Numbered from the stretch's first letter, positions 10,701 through 20,810 are shown. The stretch is DNA of 64,000 bases from Diacronema lutheri (GCA_019448385.1 JAGTXO010000002.1:1674001-1738000); one strand, 5' to 3'. The notes: generated by a model not told the origin, from the sequence alone. A program made the numbers and translations.

Positions 10701-11122
10701 AGGAGGGCATGGTGCGCGAGATGCTCGTGCAGCAGCGCGCTCGGCGCAACCAAAACAAGCGCAGGCATAGGGCGCACGCAACGGCGCTTTTGACGCAGCA
10801 CCACCAGCACCACCAGCACCACCAGCACCACCAGCACCAGCAGCAGCGGCAGGATGCCTTGGCAGGGCCTGGCGGCGCGGCAGCGTTGCGAGCGGCCTGG
10901 AGCGGCGCCGATCGCTCGTCTGGCGGCGCTGTCGGAGTTGCAACGCTGCCGCTGCCAGTGCACTTCGCCACGACGCATGCCATGTCTCCGGACGCAGGTG
11001 CGGCGGATGGCGTGGCTGGTGTGTGGGCGGACGTCGCCGAAGCCTACAAAACGGGTGGTGGCGCGCACGGCGGCAGCGTGCTCACTGCACATGAGCTCGA
11101 GTACATCGAGGACGTGGACTGA
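4828..11122 (+). CDS. Very long Gln/Pro/Asn-rich repeat protein, function unknown
   Basis: An ATG at 4828 opens a short ordered N-terminus (MDERALAQLVTFFGTTYHDT) followed by mostly disordered sequence. The first frame stays coding to about 6,590, where it has a small Cys/His knuckle (CAKCRGQHPC); a second frame carries the rest to a stop at 11,120-11,122, so an intron or a frame change lies at ~6,590-6,950 and I could not place it. The second part has polyglutamine (7,567-7,795), Pro/Gln tracts (8,220-8,600), an acidic 3x repeat, an Asn/Ala/Asp repeat, a short coiled coil (MRARVDELEARLDEW), a basic patch (RARRNQNKRRHRAHA) and a His/Gln run. Nuclear localisation and protein-protein scaffolding are plausible but not shown. 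A motif shared with the AHA1 promoter at ~6,671 raises the alternative that the part after 7,000 is a separate gene. Confidence 0.5.
5743..5962 (+). repeat. 93-bp in-frame tandem repeat (~2.3 copies)
   Basis: The unit encodes LVRDAVRINAPEPSGTQQP plus GASARxGxTRLP; copies differ at few bases, so expansion is recent. Confidence 0.85.
6299..6527 (+). repeat. 57-bp in-frame tandem repeat (4 copies)
   Basis: Each copy encodes RSSPHVPLQTALAQPRTGD or its VPLETALAQPR variant. Confidence 0.9.
6764..6850 (+). repeat. 30-bp tandem repeat (3 copies)
   Basis: Unit GCAGCCATCGTGCTGCGCGC plus CACCGCGCTG, lying in the stretch where the reading frame of the long repeat protein is uncertain. Confidence 0.85.
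6958..7082 (+). repeat. 30-bp in-frame tandem repeat (~4 copies)
   Basis: Unit encodes APTSVDVRAG, the last copy diverging to ASKSVDVWAG. Confidence 0.85.
7567..7795 (+). repeat. CAG/TTG repeat coding polyglutamine
   Basis: A long CAG tract with regular TTG (Leu) and few CCG (Pro) interruptions encodes a Gln-rich run of ~75 residues. Confidence 0.9.
8941..9195 (+). repeat. Acidic ~90-bp in-frame repeat (3 copies)
   Basis: Copies encode NEHAHAEAPQAEEIEDMDSS followed by DDEQNDAIT; a casein-kinase-like SSDDE core repeats. Confidence 0.9.
9225..9640 (+). repeat. Asn/Ala/Asp-rich ~54-bp in-frame repeat (~7 copies)
   Basis: Units encode NANASADVNADVNANTDA with minor I/T variants. Confidence 0.9.
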
Positions 11123-11205
11123 CAGCAAGTTGTCACGTTGTCAGAGGGCCGGGCTGCCGTGAGTCCCTTGAGCGTCGCCCATCCCCAGGCCACCAGCGTC
11201 CGCGT

Positions 11206-11932
11206 TCACGCAACGCGCGCGAGCTGGCCCGCACCGCCGTACAGCGTGCAAATCCGACTCGATGTCGATGCGAGCCCCGCACGCGTCACCTCGATGGTGC
11301 CGCGGATCGCGTCATTCTCGGCATCGAGATCGTCGAGGAGCGCCTGTAGCTTGCGCTTGTACGCGCCGCGCTCCTCGGCTGCGGCGAGCGCGACGGCCTC
11401 GCTCGGAGCCTGCCGCACGGGCGGCAGACTGCGTGCGCTCGCGCGCGCGCGTGCGCGCATCGGCCGAAGAACGCGGCGGGCACGCCGCGCGCACGCGCGA
11501 CGCTAACGCACCATCGCTTGCCGCTCTCGAGCTGCGGTTGCTGCGCGATAATCGCGTCGAGTCGGCCCAGGTCGTCCGCAGCGCGCGTCTCGTCGAGCGT
11601 CTTGCGGACCTCAGCCTGCGTGCGCGGCGAGCGCGCGACGCGCGTGGGAAGCGGCGCGAGCAGGCCGGATGGGCCAGGGACTACGCACAGGAGCTTGCGC
11701 GAGCCAGCGCGCGCCGGCGCTCGCGCACGTGTCGCGCGCGTGCCGCGCGCACCTTGACATTTGCTCGGAAGCTAGCAATCGCGTCGACGTACCGCGCCGA
11801 GAGCCGCTCGCGTGCGTCGCCGCTGATGGCGAAGCACCGCGCGAAGGCGAGCGGGCCACCCAGGCTGCTGACCGTGTTGTCGAGCGCCTTGTCCACCAGC
11901 TCGTGCAGCCGCTGCGTGCGCACGGAACTCAT
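11206..11932 (-). CDS. NNF1: NNF1/PMF1-like kinetochore subunit
   Basis: Three minus-strand exons (11,932-11,753; 11,615-11,512; 11,428-11,206) join in frame with GT-AG junctions to give 168 residues. The N-terminus RTQRLHELVDKALDNTVSSL, then F.RCFA and F...V, matches the layout of Nnf1/PMF1, the MIND (Mis12) complex subunit that links inner kinetochore to the Ndc80 complex: a helical head with a cysteine-containing CF(P) motif, then coiled coil. The middle exon reads EVRKTLDETRAADDLGRLDA and the last one AYKRKLQALLDDLDAENDAI, both coiled coil. Length is close to PMF1. Assignment rests on pattern memory; a short coiled-coil protein can be misassigned. Confidence 0.55.
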
Positions 11933-12054
11933 GCTGGTCGCGCGCGCACGCCCCCTCTCTCCAATGGCGCGAACGCAACCGCCCCGCTCCTCCCGAGAGT
12001 TTGAACTGTCGGCAATATGGCCGAAACTCGTTGGAGCGGGAACGAAGGGGGACG

Positions 12055-14228
12055 ATGGTGGAGATTTCGGACAGCTCGGAATGGACGCTCATGCGGCCCG
12101 ACGCGGAGACGTCGTCGAGCGTGCTGCCGTGGCAGGCGGTGAACCCGATCGAGGGGGCAGTGCTTCAGCACAAGAAGGTGGGCGTGCTCGGCATGGTCTG
12201 CATCGCCTTCTTCTGGGTCTCGGGCGGGATCTATGGCAACGAGGAGCTGATCGGCGCCGCGCCTGGCCTCTACGTGCTGCTGCTCGTGGTGGTGATGCCG
12301 CTCGTCTTCAGTCTGCCGATCGCGCTGATCACAGCCGAGCTCGCCTCTGCATTCCCCGTCGACGGTGGCCAGTGCGTGTACGTCCAGCGCGCGTGCGGCG
12401 ACGCCGTCGGCGGGCACAATTGCTTCTACGTCTTCGTCGTCAACATCGTCGACGCGACCATCTACCCGCTGCTCGCGGCGCAGTACCTGGGGTACCACGT
12501 GGAGCTGACCTATCTCGAGTCGCGCCTCTTCGTCATGCTCCTCATCTGCATCGTCACCGTCATCAACCTCGGCGGTGCGCGCGGCGCGCGGCGCGCAGCG
12601 GCAGTGCCACGCCGCGCCGCCGCGCGTCCGGCTTACGCGCGCCGCGCGCGCACATGCACGCAGGCCTCGAGGCGCTGACGCGATTCCAGGGTGCGATCTT
12701 CGTCTTCACGCTCCTGCCGTGCCTCGCCTTCATCGGCACGGGCCTGCCCTCGCTCGACTTTGCGGCGTTCACGCGCACGGACAACGCGCCCGTTGACGTG
12801 CCGCTACTCCTTTCGTGGGTGATCTGGCTCTACTCGGGGTTCTCGTCGCTCGGCACGATCGCGGGCGAATGCGACAAGCCGCACGTCACGTATGCGCGCA
12901 CCATCGCCATCCTCTTCCCGCTCGTCATCGCGCTCAACACGCTGCCGTTCGCCGTCGCGCTCTCCCTCGACCCGGACGTGTCGCACTATGAGGCTGGCTA
13001 CTTTGCGCAGCTCGCGGGCGAGCAGGTGGGTCCGTGGCTGCGGCTCGGCTTTGTGATCGGCTCGAACGTCGCGCTCGTCGGCCTCTTCAACTCGCAGTCA
13101 ATCACCGCGCAGTGCACGGCATTCTTCTTTGTTGAAAGCCGCGCCGAATATAAACAGCTCCGCCTCGACTGGCTCGCCGCCGCGACGCGCACGGAGGGCA
13201 CACTCGCCGCGCGGCTCGTGCCGTGGCTGCTCGACGTGCCGATGGCCGGCGTGCCGCGCGTTTACGTGCTCCTCACCGCGCTCGTCTCGTGCGGCCTCTG
13301 CTGGCTCCCGTACGGCGTGCTCGTCGAGTTTGAAGTCCTCCTCTATTGCGTTTCGCAACTGCTCTTCTTTTACGCCTTCGTCTATTTGCGCGCGGCGTAC
13401 CCGGACGCGGGCGGCAAGTTCCGGATCGGCACGGGCGTGCGCTCCGCCCTCGCGACCGTCATTATTCCCGTCGCCATCTGCGTGGCGAACCTGTACATCG
13501 GCTTGTACGTGCCGCCGCAGACGTGCGGCGCGGGCGCGGACAGCGGCGGCGGCGGCGACGACGGCGGCGGCGGCGGCGGGGTTGTGCTCGGCGTTGCGCG
13601 CCGCGCGCTCGGCGCAGTGCTCGGCGCGGCGCCTGCGGACGGGCTCGACCCGAGCGGCTCAGACGGCAACGCGGGCGGCGCAAGCGCGACGCCGCCGGGC
13701 GCAAACGTGAGCTTCGACCCGGGCCCCAATTTCAAACAGCAAGGCTTTGTCACGGTCATCCTGATCGGCGGGCTGATCCATGGCGCGTCGGCGATGTGGG
13801 TCGCGCCCGAGGTCGAGGTGGTGCCACCCGACGAGCCGCTCGAGGCGCCGCTCACGCCCTCGCGCCGAAATTCGGAATTTGGGCAGGTCGTCCTTGCCGG
13901 CCCGCCGGGCGACGAGTCCGGCTCGCTCAGCCCGGCGCGCACCGCGGCGGCGGCGCTGCTCACGCGGCGCACGTCGCGGCCACGCGTCGAGCGCGCGCAC
14001 GCCGACGCGCGCTCGCGCTCGCTCTCCGTCGACCAGTCGACGCTCTACGACGCGGAGGCGATCCTGGACTCGCTTCTTCCTCAGCTCGCGTTCTCGACCA
14101 GCACGACGATGCGTGTCGATGAGGCAAGCGGGCTCGTGCTCAACCGCGAGGAAATCCTCGCGGCGTACCAAGAGTCCATCCAGATGCAGCAGCAGTCCGA
14201 CATGCCGATCGCGGGCATCGTGCTCTGA
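12055..14228 (+). CDS. APC-superfamily amino-acid/polyamine transporter
   Basis: Two exons (12,055-12,574 and 12,664-14,228; GT-AG intron of 89 bp restoring frame at INLGG|LEALTRF) encode 694 residues. Residues ~42-66 hold TM1 with FFWVSGGIYGNEELIGAAPG, the glycine-rich substrate-binding helix of the APC family, and about eleven further hydrophobic segments follow, including WVIWLYSGFSSLGTIAGECD (TM6-like). The overall look is that of the LAT/PUT polyamine-type transporters of plants and algae, so proton-coupled uptake of amino acids or polyamines across the plasma or an inner membrane is the likely job. A Gly/Asp-rich loop (about residues 460-525) before the last TM and a ~130-residue Ser/Arg-rich cytosolic tail with RRNSEF look like lineage-specific additions. 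Confidence 0.85.
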
Positions 14229-14312
14229 CGCTGGCCACGGCCGACGCTTGCGGCACGGGCCGAGGCCGAGGCGGACGCCGAGCGGCGTGCCGATCGCCGG
14301 CATCATGCTCTG
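14198..14312 (+). repeat. Imperfect duplication of the transporter stop region
   Basis: The last ~10 codons (PIAGIVL and stop) plus ~20 bp of 3' flank are repeated once at ~14,284-14,330 (GCCGATCGCCGGCATCATGC), leaving a second in-frame-like end outside the gene. Confidence 0.7.
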
Positions 14313-14379
14313 ACGCTGGCCGCGGCCGAGGCTCGGGGCGGGAGGAGGGGAGGGGGGAACCTAGCCATATTCAAGTTGA

Positions 14380-14730
14380 CTATCTGGGGGCGCAGCCGTG
14401 GCGCGACGCCCGGACGTCCATGGGTCCCGGCAGCGCGTCAAGTAGATCGGCGGTCATAAGCGCCTGCTCGATCTCCTCGTGGCCGCACTGCTGAAAGACA
14501 CGAGCGAGGCGGAAGTCGAGCTTCCCGTTCGAGATGATCCGGTGCAGGAGCGCCATGCACAGGGACTGCTCCTTGACGGGCCGCAAATCGACGACGCTCT
14601 CAAGGCGGCTCGCCATCCGGTCGAGACATAGGTCGACCAGCTTTGGCACGCGCGAGTCGCGCCGCTGCAGCGGGGCGACGGTGCCCACAGGTCGGCCCCA
14701 CGGCAGCGGCAGCGCCGTGCGGTCCGCCAT
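14380..14730 (-). CDS. Small protein resembling the N-terminus of RAD7/AMN1-type LRR proteins
   Basis: The minus-strand ORF of 116 residues starts at an ATG (14,730) and reads RVPKLVDLCLDRMASRLESV, then CMALLHRIISNGKLDFRLAR. This spacing (P.L..LCL..ia..l..v..L......l...LL..i...g.L) recalls the start of RAD7/AMN1-like leucine-rich-repeat proteins, but the repeats themselves are absent before the stop at 14,380. It may be a truncated duplicate or a gene whose later exons I cannot see. No clear donor site rescues it. Confidence 0.4.
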   Translation of the reverse strand: MADRTALPLPWGRPVGTVAPLQRRDSRVPKLVDLCLDRMASRLESVVDLRPVKEQSLCMALLHRIISNGKLDFRLARVFQQCGHEEIEQALMTADLLDALPGPMDVRASRHGCAPR

Positions 14731-14931
14731 GGGACGCGCTGTTTTTTCAGTTTTAGTACACACAATATCCAATAACGACGCTTACAGGCGGGTCAGCAGG
14801 AGGGGCGCGCACGGGGCCGAGGCTGGACAAACGGAGCGAGCGAAAGGGCGCACGCAACATCAGGCCGAAATCAGGGCGTCGACCCTGTGCACGCCGGCAG
14901 CGGGAACGGCCGGGACACACACTATATACGG

Positions 14932-15287
14932 CGCGGTCCGGGCTGGTCCGGCCAGTGTAAGGCTGAGAGTACGACCCGGGTCGTACAATCAAGGGTTAAA
15001 AGCCAGCCAATGAGCGCTCGAGGGGTCGGGGCGAGGCTTATGACGAGCCTAGGACCGAGACACCCTCCTGACCGGCCGATTTGGAGTAGAATTCGGGGTC
15101 GAGCGGGCGCGGCGGACGGAGGGCCCGAGCCGGGCCGACGGAGGGTCCGACCCCGGAATGCGGGCGACCGGAAGGGCTTGGGTGATTTACGCCTAGTAGA
15201 ATAGAATGGCGGATTCCGGGGGGGCTCGCAACTGGCATCGCGCAAGCTGAGGCCCCCTGACTGACCGGACCGCGCCGAGTGCGCGTG
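14932..15287. mobile_element. MITE-like repeat with CGGCGCGGTCCGG ends
   Basis: The motif CGGCGCGGTCCGG begins at ~14,937 and recurs inverted at ~15,271-15,283; the ~355 bp between have no coding frame. A third copy of the left end, with its next ~15 bases, lies in an FtsH intron at ~53,899. A short non-autonomous DNA element fits; a shared regulatory site is the alternative. Confidence 0.4.
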
Positions 15288-15462
15288 CACCCCGTGGAGG
15301 GCGCGGCCAGTCGGACACTCTTCGCGACTGAGCTCGCCGCGGCATACCGTGCGCTGCGCCGGCGCGCTACTTGCCGTTGGCCGAGCTGCGGGTGTTGCGC
15401 ACCGCCGTGTTGCGCAGCCAGCGGCTGGATGCGCCGGTGGCCGGAACCTTGGCGCGCTTTGG

Positions 15463-15640
15463 CTAAGCGACCTCGGCCTGCACAGACTCGAACGCGTGCG
15501 TAAACTCGAGGCGTTGCAGGTGGCGAGCACGTGAGTTCGCGTAGGAGGTCTTGTACTCGGTGGCCTGACTGTCGACCGACGAGAGCTTGGGCGAGTTCGG
15601 CGGCACGTTGGCTCACTTGGGCTCGGTGCGCGGCTCTGCC

Positions 15641-15673
<33 letters not shown>

Positions 15674-16506
15674 CTTCGGACTCGCTGCCCGGCTCTGCCT
15701 GTGCGGGCGCGATGCACTCGGACTCGATGCCCGGCTCTGCCTTCGTGGGCGCGGTCGCGGGCACGGGCGCGCCCTCGACCCCGTCGCGGTTGAAGACATC
15801 GAACTCGACGCACACGCCGTGGTCCTTGAAGTCGGTGGCCTCGCTGTCGTTCGCGTAAGCCTCGGGCGAACTCGCAACGAGCGACGACATCTCGGCGTGG
15901 AGCCAGCACATCTCATGCTGCACCGCGTGTTCAGGTTCTCGAGCGCTCCGTTGAAAGAGTCACTCTCACCGAGGCGCTCGCTGCACCACACCAGATAGCC
16001 ATCGAGCTTGTGAGCGTGCTCGTGCGCCCGTGCGAGGTCCTTGGAGAGCGCGTCGGCGCGCGCGCACATGCCGTCGCATGACTTGGCCGGTGTCATGCTG
16101 TGCTTCCAAGGCCTGGTGCTCGGCGTTGAGCGTGTCGTGATCCTCGCGAACGAGCTGCAACCAGCTGCAGCAGCCGCGCGACGCCGCTGTCGCCGACGAT
16201 GCGCTGGAGCATGTGGCCCATGAGGTGTGCGCGGCACGTGGCGAGCGCCACATTTTTGCGCAGCAGCGCGAGGATCCGGGCGCCGCGGACGAGCCGGCCC
16301 ATGCACTTGAGCGCGTAGATTCGGCCGCACATGCACGCGCCGACGACCGAGTCGGCGGGCCCGCCGTCGAGCCAAAAGTTGGCCTCGGCCGCATCGCGGC
16401 GGCGGGCGACGCGCTGAAGGATGCGCACGCGGTAGTGCCGGTCGACGAGCAGCTCGTCGCCGAAGATCTCGTCGGGCAGCAGCTCGGAGACGTTCTGGGG
16501 GTACAT
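15463..16506 (-). pseudogene. Decayed coiled-coil gene
   Basis: A minus-strand gene starts at ATG 16,506 with MYPQNVSELLPDEIFGDELL and stays coherent to about 16,160. It then continues as coiled coil in another frame (LVREDHDTLNAEHQALEAQH), then in a third (DALSKDLARAHEHAHKLDGY), then again shifts to CWLHAEMSSLVASSPEAYAN and an Glu/Pro/Ala-rich stretch. The changes follow each other with no room for introns at two of the points (around 16,155 and 16,085), so decay or sequence errors are likelier than splicing. The tail repeats an earlier stretch (SVDSQATEYKTSYANS resembles SSPEAYANDSEATDF). Family unrecognised. Confidence 0.45.
15640..15672. repeat. GCGGGC tandem repeat
   Basis: About five GCGGGC units in a row inside the decayed coiled-coil gene. 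Confidence 0.8.
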
Positions 16507-16923
16507 GCTGTGCGAGCGTGCACGCGACGAGATCTCGTCGGGCGTGCCGTCCGTTCGTTCAGAGCAGAGCGCGTCGGACCGGCAGACAGACGATGCAGCG
16601 CGCGAAGGCACCTGCAGCGCGCGGCGTGGCCTCGCGTGCCGTCACGAAGCCGCCTGCGCGCACTGCGGAGGCGGCGAGCGCGACGAGGGCGGGCGCGGAC
16701 GAGGTGCTGAGCGGCGTCACGTACGCGCCCTCGCTCGCCGAGCTCGACGCCGCGGCGCTGACGATGCGCGCGGCGTACCACACCGACCGCCCCTGAGACG
16801 ATGCGCGGCGCCCGCGGAGGACTGGTCCGTTGGCGCGCAAACCGTGGGCGAAAGGGCGCGAAGCCAACGGCCGTCCGCGCACGTTCAAACGCGCGCATAC
16901 GGGTGGCATCCTCCCACCTTCGG

Positions 16924-17790
16924 CGCCGCTTTCTAAAAGGGTGTAGGGTGTAGGGTGTAGGATGCAAAACAAGCCCTCCCCACATTTGGGCCCGACGTCA
17001 TTCCTTCTTCGAAGCCGTGACGTTACTCACATACGAGTACCTTTACTTAGTGTAGGATGTATCTATTCTCTAGGTATTTGCATAGTGTAGGGTGTAGGAT
17101 AAGTACGGTTACGAAAGTCCTACAGGGAGTGAAGGAATGACGCTGTGACGAAAGAAGGAATGACGTCGGGCCCAGATGTGGGGAGGGCTTGTTTTGCATC
17201 CTACACCCTACACCCTACACCCTTTTGAAAAGCGGCGGCGCCTCAGAGCATGGCGGCTCGACAGCATGGCGCCTCGACAGCATGGCGTCGTCCAGCGTGG
17301 CGTCCAGGATGGCGACTGCGCCCGGGCCGTGACGCCGCGACGTCGTTCGGCTGCGTCACGGAGGAGCGCCATCCGTGCGCCACGGAGGAGCGGCAGGACC
17401 ACGACGCGGCGTGACGCTGGACGACGCCATGCTGTATAGGCGCCATGCTGTCGAGCCGCCATGCTCTGAGGCGCCGCCGCTTTTCAAAAGGGTGTAGGGT
17501 GTAGGGTGTAGGATGCAAAACAAGCCCTCCCCACATCTGGGCCCGACGTCATTCCTTCTTTCGTCACAGCGTCATTCCTTCACTCCCTGTAGGACTTTCG
17601 TAACCGTACTTATCCTACACCCTACACTATGCAAATACTTAGAGAATAGATACATCCTACACTAAGTAAAAGTACTCGTATGTGAGTAACGTCACGGCTT
17701 CGAAGAAGGAATGACGTCGGGCCCAAATGTGGGGAGGGCTTGTTTTGCATCCTACACCCTACACCCTACACCCTTTTAGAAAGCGGCGGC
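16924..17790. mobile_element. Foldback element: two opposed MITEs around an inverted spacer
   Basis: The stretch is one large imperfect palindrome centred near 17,357. Each half holds a ~290-bp unit (about 16,937-17,223 and 17,491-17,777) that itself has ~80-bp terminal inverted repeats beginning with three GGGTGTA repeats, then GGATGCAAAACAAGCCCTCC and a GACGTCATTCCTTCTT stretch. Unit two is the inverse of unit one. The ~267-bp spacer between them is also an inverted repeat (CTCGACAGCATGGCGC arms). Composition is much AT-richer than the flanks and no coding frame is present. Two non-autonomous DNA elements inserted in opposite orientation, or one foldback transposon, explain it. Confidence 0.8.
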
Positions 17791-17887
17791 GCCTCAGAGC
17801 ATGGCGCCCGCCCGCTCGAGCCGGACCTCCGCGCAGCCGGACTCGCCCCGCCCCGGGCTGCTCTGGCTGGGCGACGTCGTGCGCGCC

Positions 17888-18151
17888 TCAGAACGCCGCG
17901 CTCGCCACGCGCACGTAGCCCTCGTCCGGGTCCGGCTCGGGCGCCGCGTCGCGCACCGAGCGCGACGCGGCCTCGACGCCCGGCGTTTCGGCACGCGAGG
18001 CGACGGATGCCTCGTCCGGCCGGCCCCACGGCAGCTGCAGCTCGAGCTGGCGCTGGATGATGCGCGGCGTCGCCACGCGCCCGTGCTGCACCTCGCGACG
18101 TCGCGCGCGCACGTAGAGCACGATCGCCACCGAGCCGCTGAGGCCCATCAT
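17888..18151 (-). CDS. Small single-TM protein, doubtful
   Basis: A minus-strand stretch of 87 residues from an ATG at 18,151 reads MMGLSGSVAIVLYVRARRRE (one membrane span followed by basic residues, cytosolic-side like), then a hydrophilic tail ending EPDPDEGYVRVASAAF. The frame remains open upstream towards the divergent gene at 18,363, with a possible acceptor CAAGCAG just before, so it could be the last exon of a type I membrane protein whose first exon is hidden. Not recognised. Confidence 0.35.
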   Translation of the reverse strand: MMGLSGSVAIVLYVRARRREVQHGRVATPRIIQRQLELQLPWGRPDEASVASRAETPGVEAASRSVRDAAPEPDPDEGYVRVASAAF

Positions 18152-18362
18152 CGCGCCGAGCAGCACCGAGATTGTGGTCTCATTGTCTGCTTGGGCGCGA
18201 ACGGAAAACGCGCGAAGGGTGGCGACGAAGATCGTTGGGTTGGGTTGGGCCACCGGCTCCCGAGGATTGCTTGTGGCGCTCGACTGACCGTTGGCCCAGC
18301 TTTTTTTTTTCTCGAACCTACTGTGGAGCCGCCTGCAGCGTGATCTCCCGCGCACAACGACC

Positions 18363-20810
18363 ATGGCCGCCATCGACCTGCGCGCCTTCGACGCGGCGCT
18401 CGTCAACTGCGAGATCGTGAGCACGCGGCCGGTCAAGCCGAGCGAGCAGGCGCGCACGGTCGACAAGCTGAGCTACGGGCCGTCGCGCCGCGCGCTCGCC
18501 TTCGTCTCGCCGCCCTGCGTCGTCGACTGGCCCGAGCTCACGGGCGACGGCAACTTTGGCACCATGTACGGGCCGACGGACGTCGACAAGGCGGCGTACA
18601 CGGCCGGCGTGACCGACAAGGAGCTGCCGATTGAAGGCGCGCCGCTCGCGCAGATGGACGCCTACTTTGGCGCCCTGCGCGCCATCGACGATCAGCGCGT
18701 CGAGACGGTGCACGCGCGCCAGAAGGAGCTGCTCAACACGCGCGGCCTCTCGAAGGAGGAGGTGCGCGGCAAGCTCTCGCCCGCCGTCAAGCCCAAGTAC
18801 GAGGACGACACGCTCGCGCACACGCGGCTGAACATGTCGACGCGCACGTTCACGTGGGCGGGCTCCGAGCGCGTCGTGCCGCTCGTCGACGCGCGGCGCG
18901 AACCGGTCGACGAGATCCGGCACGAGGACGTCTGCGCCATCGCCACGCAGCTCGACCGCGTCTACACGGGGCTCACGGGCTCGATGTTTGGCACCAAGTG
19001 GAACGTGTGCGGGGTCATGCTCCTGAAGCGCGCCGAGCAGCGGCCGCAGCCCGGCTCGGACGCCTTCGCCTCGTACGGCGTGCCCGCCTGGGCCGACACG
19101 TTCGACTCCACGGGGCTGTACGTGCCCGACGAGCGCGAGCGCGCGGCGGCGCTCGCGGCGGTGGCCGGTCTGCGCACGGCGCGCGCGCCGGCCGGGCCGG
19201 GCGGGCGCGAGCTCGCGCGCGCGCAGGGCTACCATCGCGCCGAGCGGGCTGCGAGCGCGGCGGCGGCGCGCGCGGCGATGGCCGAGGGCGGCCAGCAGTG
19301 CGCGCTCCACGGCGCGGTCGTCAAATCGGCGCTGCGCGGCGTGGGCAACCGGCTGCATCTTTGCGACGCGCCGGGCGGAACGGGCAAGACGTTCGTCGAG
19401 CGCGCCATTATCGCCGCCGTGCGCGCGGATGGGCACGCGGTCGTCGTGGGCGCGTCCTCGGGCGTCGCCGCCACGCTGCTGCCCGACGGCCGCACCTTCC
19501 ACTTGACCTTCAAGGTGCCCGGCGGTGCCGACTCCGACGGGCAAGCCGTTCAATGGCGTGCCGCGCTCCGAGCGCGGGCGCTCCCTGGCCGCCGCGGCGG
19601 CTGGTCGTGTGGGACGAGGCGCCGATGCAGACGCGGTGCCACCTCGACTCGCCTGATCGGTGTTTGCGCGACGTGACGGGCGTCGACGAGCGCTTCGGCG
19701 GCGAGACGCTGCTGCTCGCCGGCGACTTTCGCCAGTGCTTGCCGGTGGTGCGGCGCGGCTCGCGCGCGCAGATCGTGCGCTCCTGCCTCAAGTACTCGGC
19801 GCCGTGGCAGCACGATCGGCAGCACGCCTTGGTCGAGAACGTTCGCGCCTCGAGCGCGGCGCGCGACACGGGCGACGCGCTCGGCGCGGGCGAGTGGGCG
19901 GAGCTGCTGCGCAGCCCCGGCGACGGCGCCGTTCCCGCGGCGGTGCCGGCGGCCGGGGCCATGCCCGGCGCATTCCCGCTCGATCCCGTGCAGCTGCCCG
20001 AGGCCGTCGGCGGCGTCCCCATCCGCGTGGGCTCGGCCTACCCGACGGAGCTCGTGACGACTTTGTCCACGGCGCGACGTGTTGGACCGACGACGGCTCG
20101 CTGTGCGACCGCGCGGTGCTCTGCGCCAAGCAGACGGACGTGGCGCGGATCAACTGGCTGGTGATCGGCCGCTTCCCGGGCGCGGCGGCGAGGTGCGCGT
20201 CGGCGGACGAGCTGGCGCGACGACGGGGCGGGCAAGCAGATTGCGCGGGCGTCGGTCGAATTCCTCGACTCGCTCGAGCACGCGCAGATGCCGCACCGCG
20301 TCCTCGACTTGAAGCCCGGGATGGTGGTGATGCTGCCGCGCAACCTCTCGCCCGGCGAGGGGCTGTGCGGCGGCACGCGGCTGATCGTGCGCGGCGTGCG
20401 CGCCGGCGGCCGGCTGCTCGAGTGCGCACGCCCCGGCGCGGCCGCCGGGCGCGACAGCACCGTGCTCGTCGCGCGTGTCGACCACCACTCGCCCGACGAC
20501 GGCACGTTCGCGCTTGTGCGGATGCGCCGCCAGTTCCCCGGTGCGGCCGGCGTAACGAGGCGCAGGGGCAAGCGCTCGGGTGCGCGGGCGTGTGGCTCGC
20601 CGAGCCGTGCTTCACGCACGGCCAGCTCCACGTGGCCGCTTCGCGCGTCGGGCACACGTCGCGCGTCCGCTTTGCGCTCGGCCCGGACCTCGTGACGCGC
20701 AGCGTCGTCTTCAAAGAGGTGCTCCGCGCGGTCAGCGGTGGCGAGGCGGCGGCGGCGGCGCTCGCCGCGGCCGCCGTCGCCGCCGCGCGCGAATGCGCGG
20801 CGGCGGCGCG
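18363..20810 (+). pseudogene. DUF5871-like domain fused to a Pif1-type helicase (virus- or element-derived, looks broken)
   Basis: The first ~240 residues (from ATG 18,363; motifs MDAYFGALRAIDDQRVE and SMFGTKWNVCGVMLL) resemble DUF5871, a domain known mainly from nucleocytoplasmic large DNA viruses of algae. It is followed by a Pif1/RecD-like superfamily-1 helicase: Walker A APGGTGKTF, Walker B LVVWDEAPM, motif III GDFRQCLPVV, and the late motifs GTRLIVR and HVAASRV. Pif1 helicases occur in giant viruses, Helitrons and the host. The helicase part changes frame about three times; some of this could be splicing, but the look is of an old copy. The right end is soft because the Ala/Arg-rich sequence after ~20,760 carries no motif. 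Confidence 0.55.

Noticed and set aside
16937-17777. Telomere or interstitial telomeric repeat (GGGTGTA)
   Set aside because: Only three copies per tip, in opposite directions, belonging to the MITE ends.
18363-20810. Helitron
   Set aside because: A Pif1-type helicase is present but no Rep/HUH motif, and no TC...CTRR ends were found.
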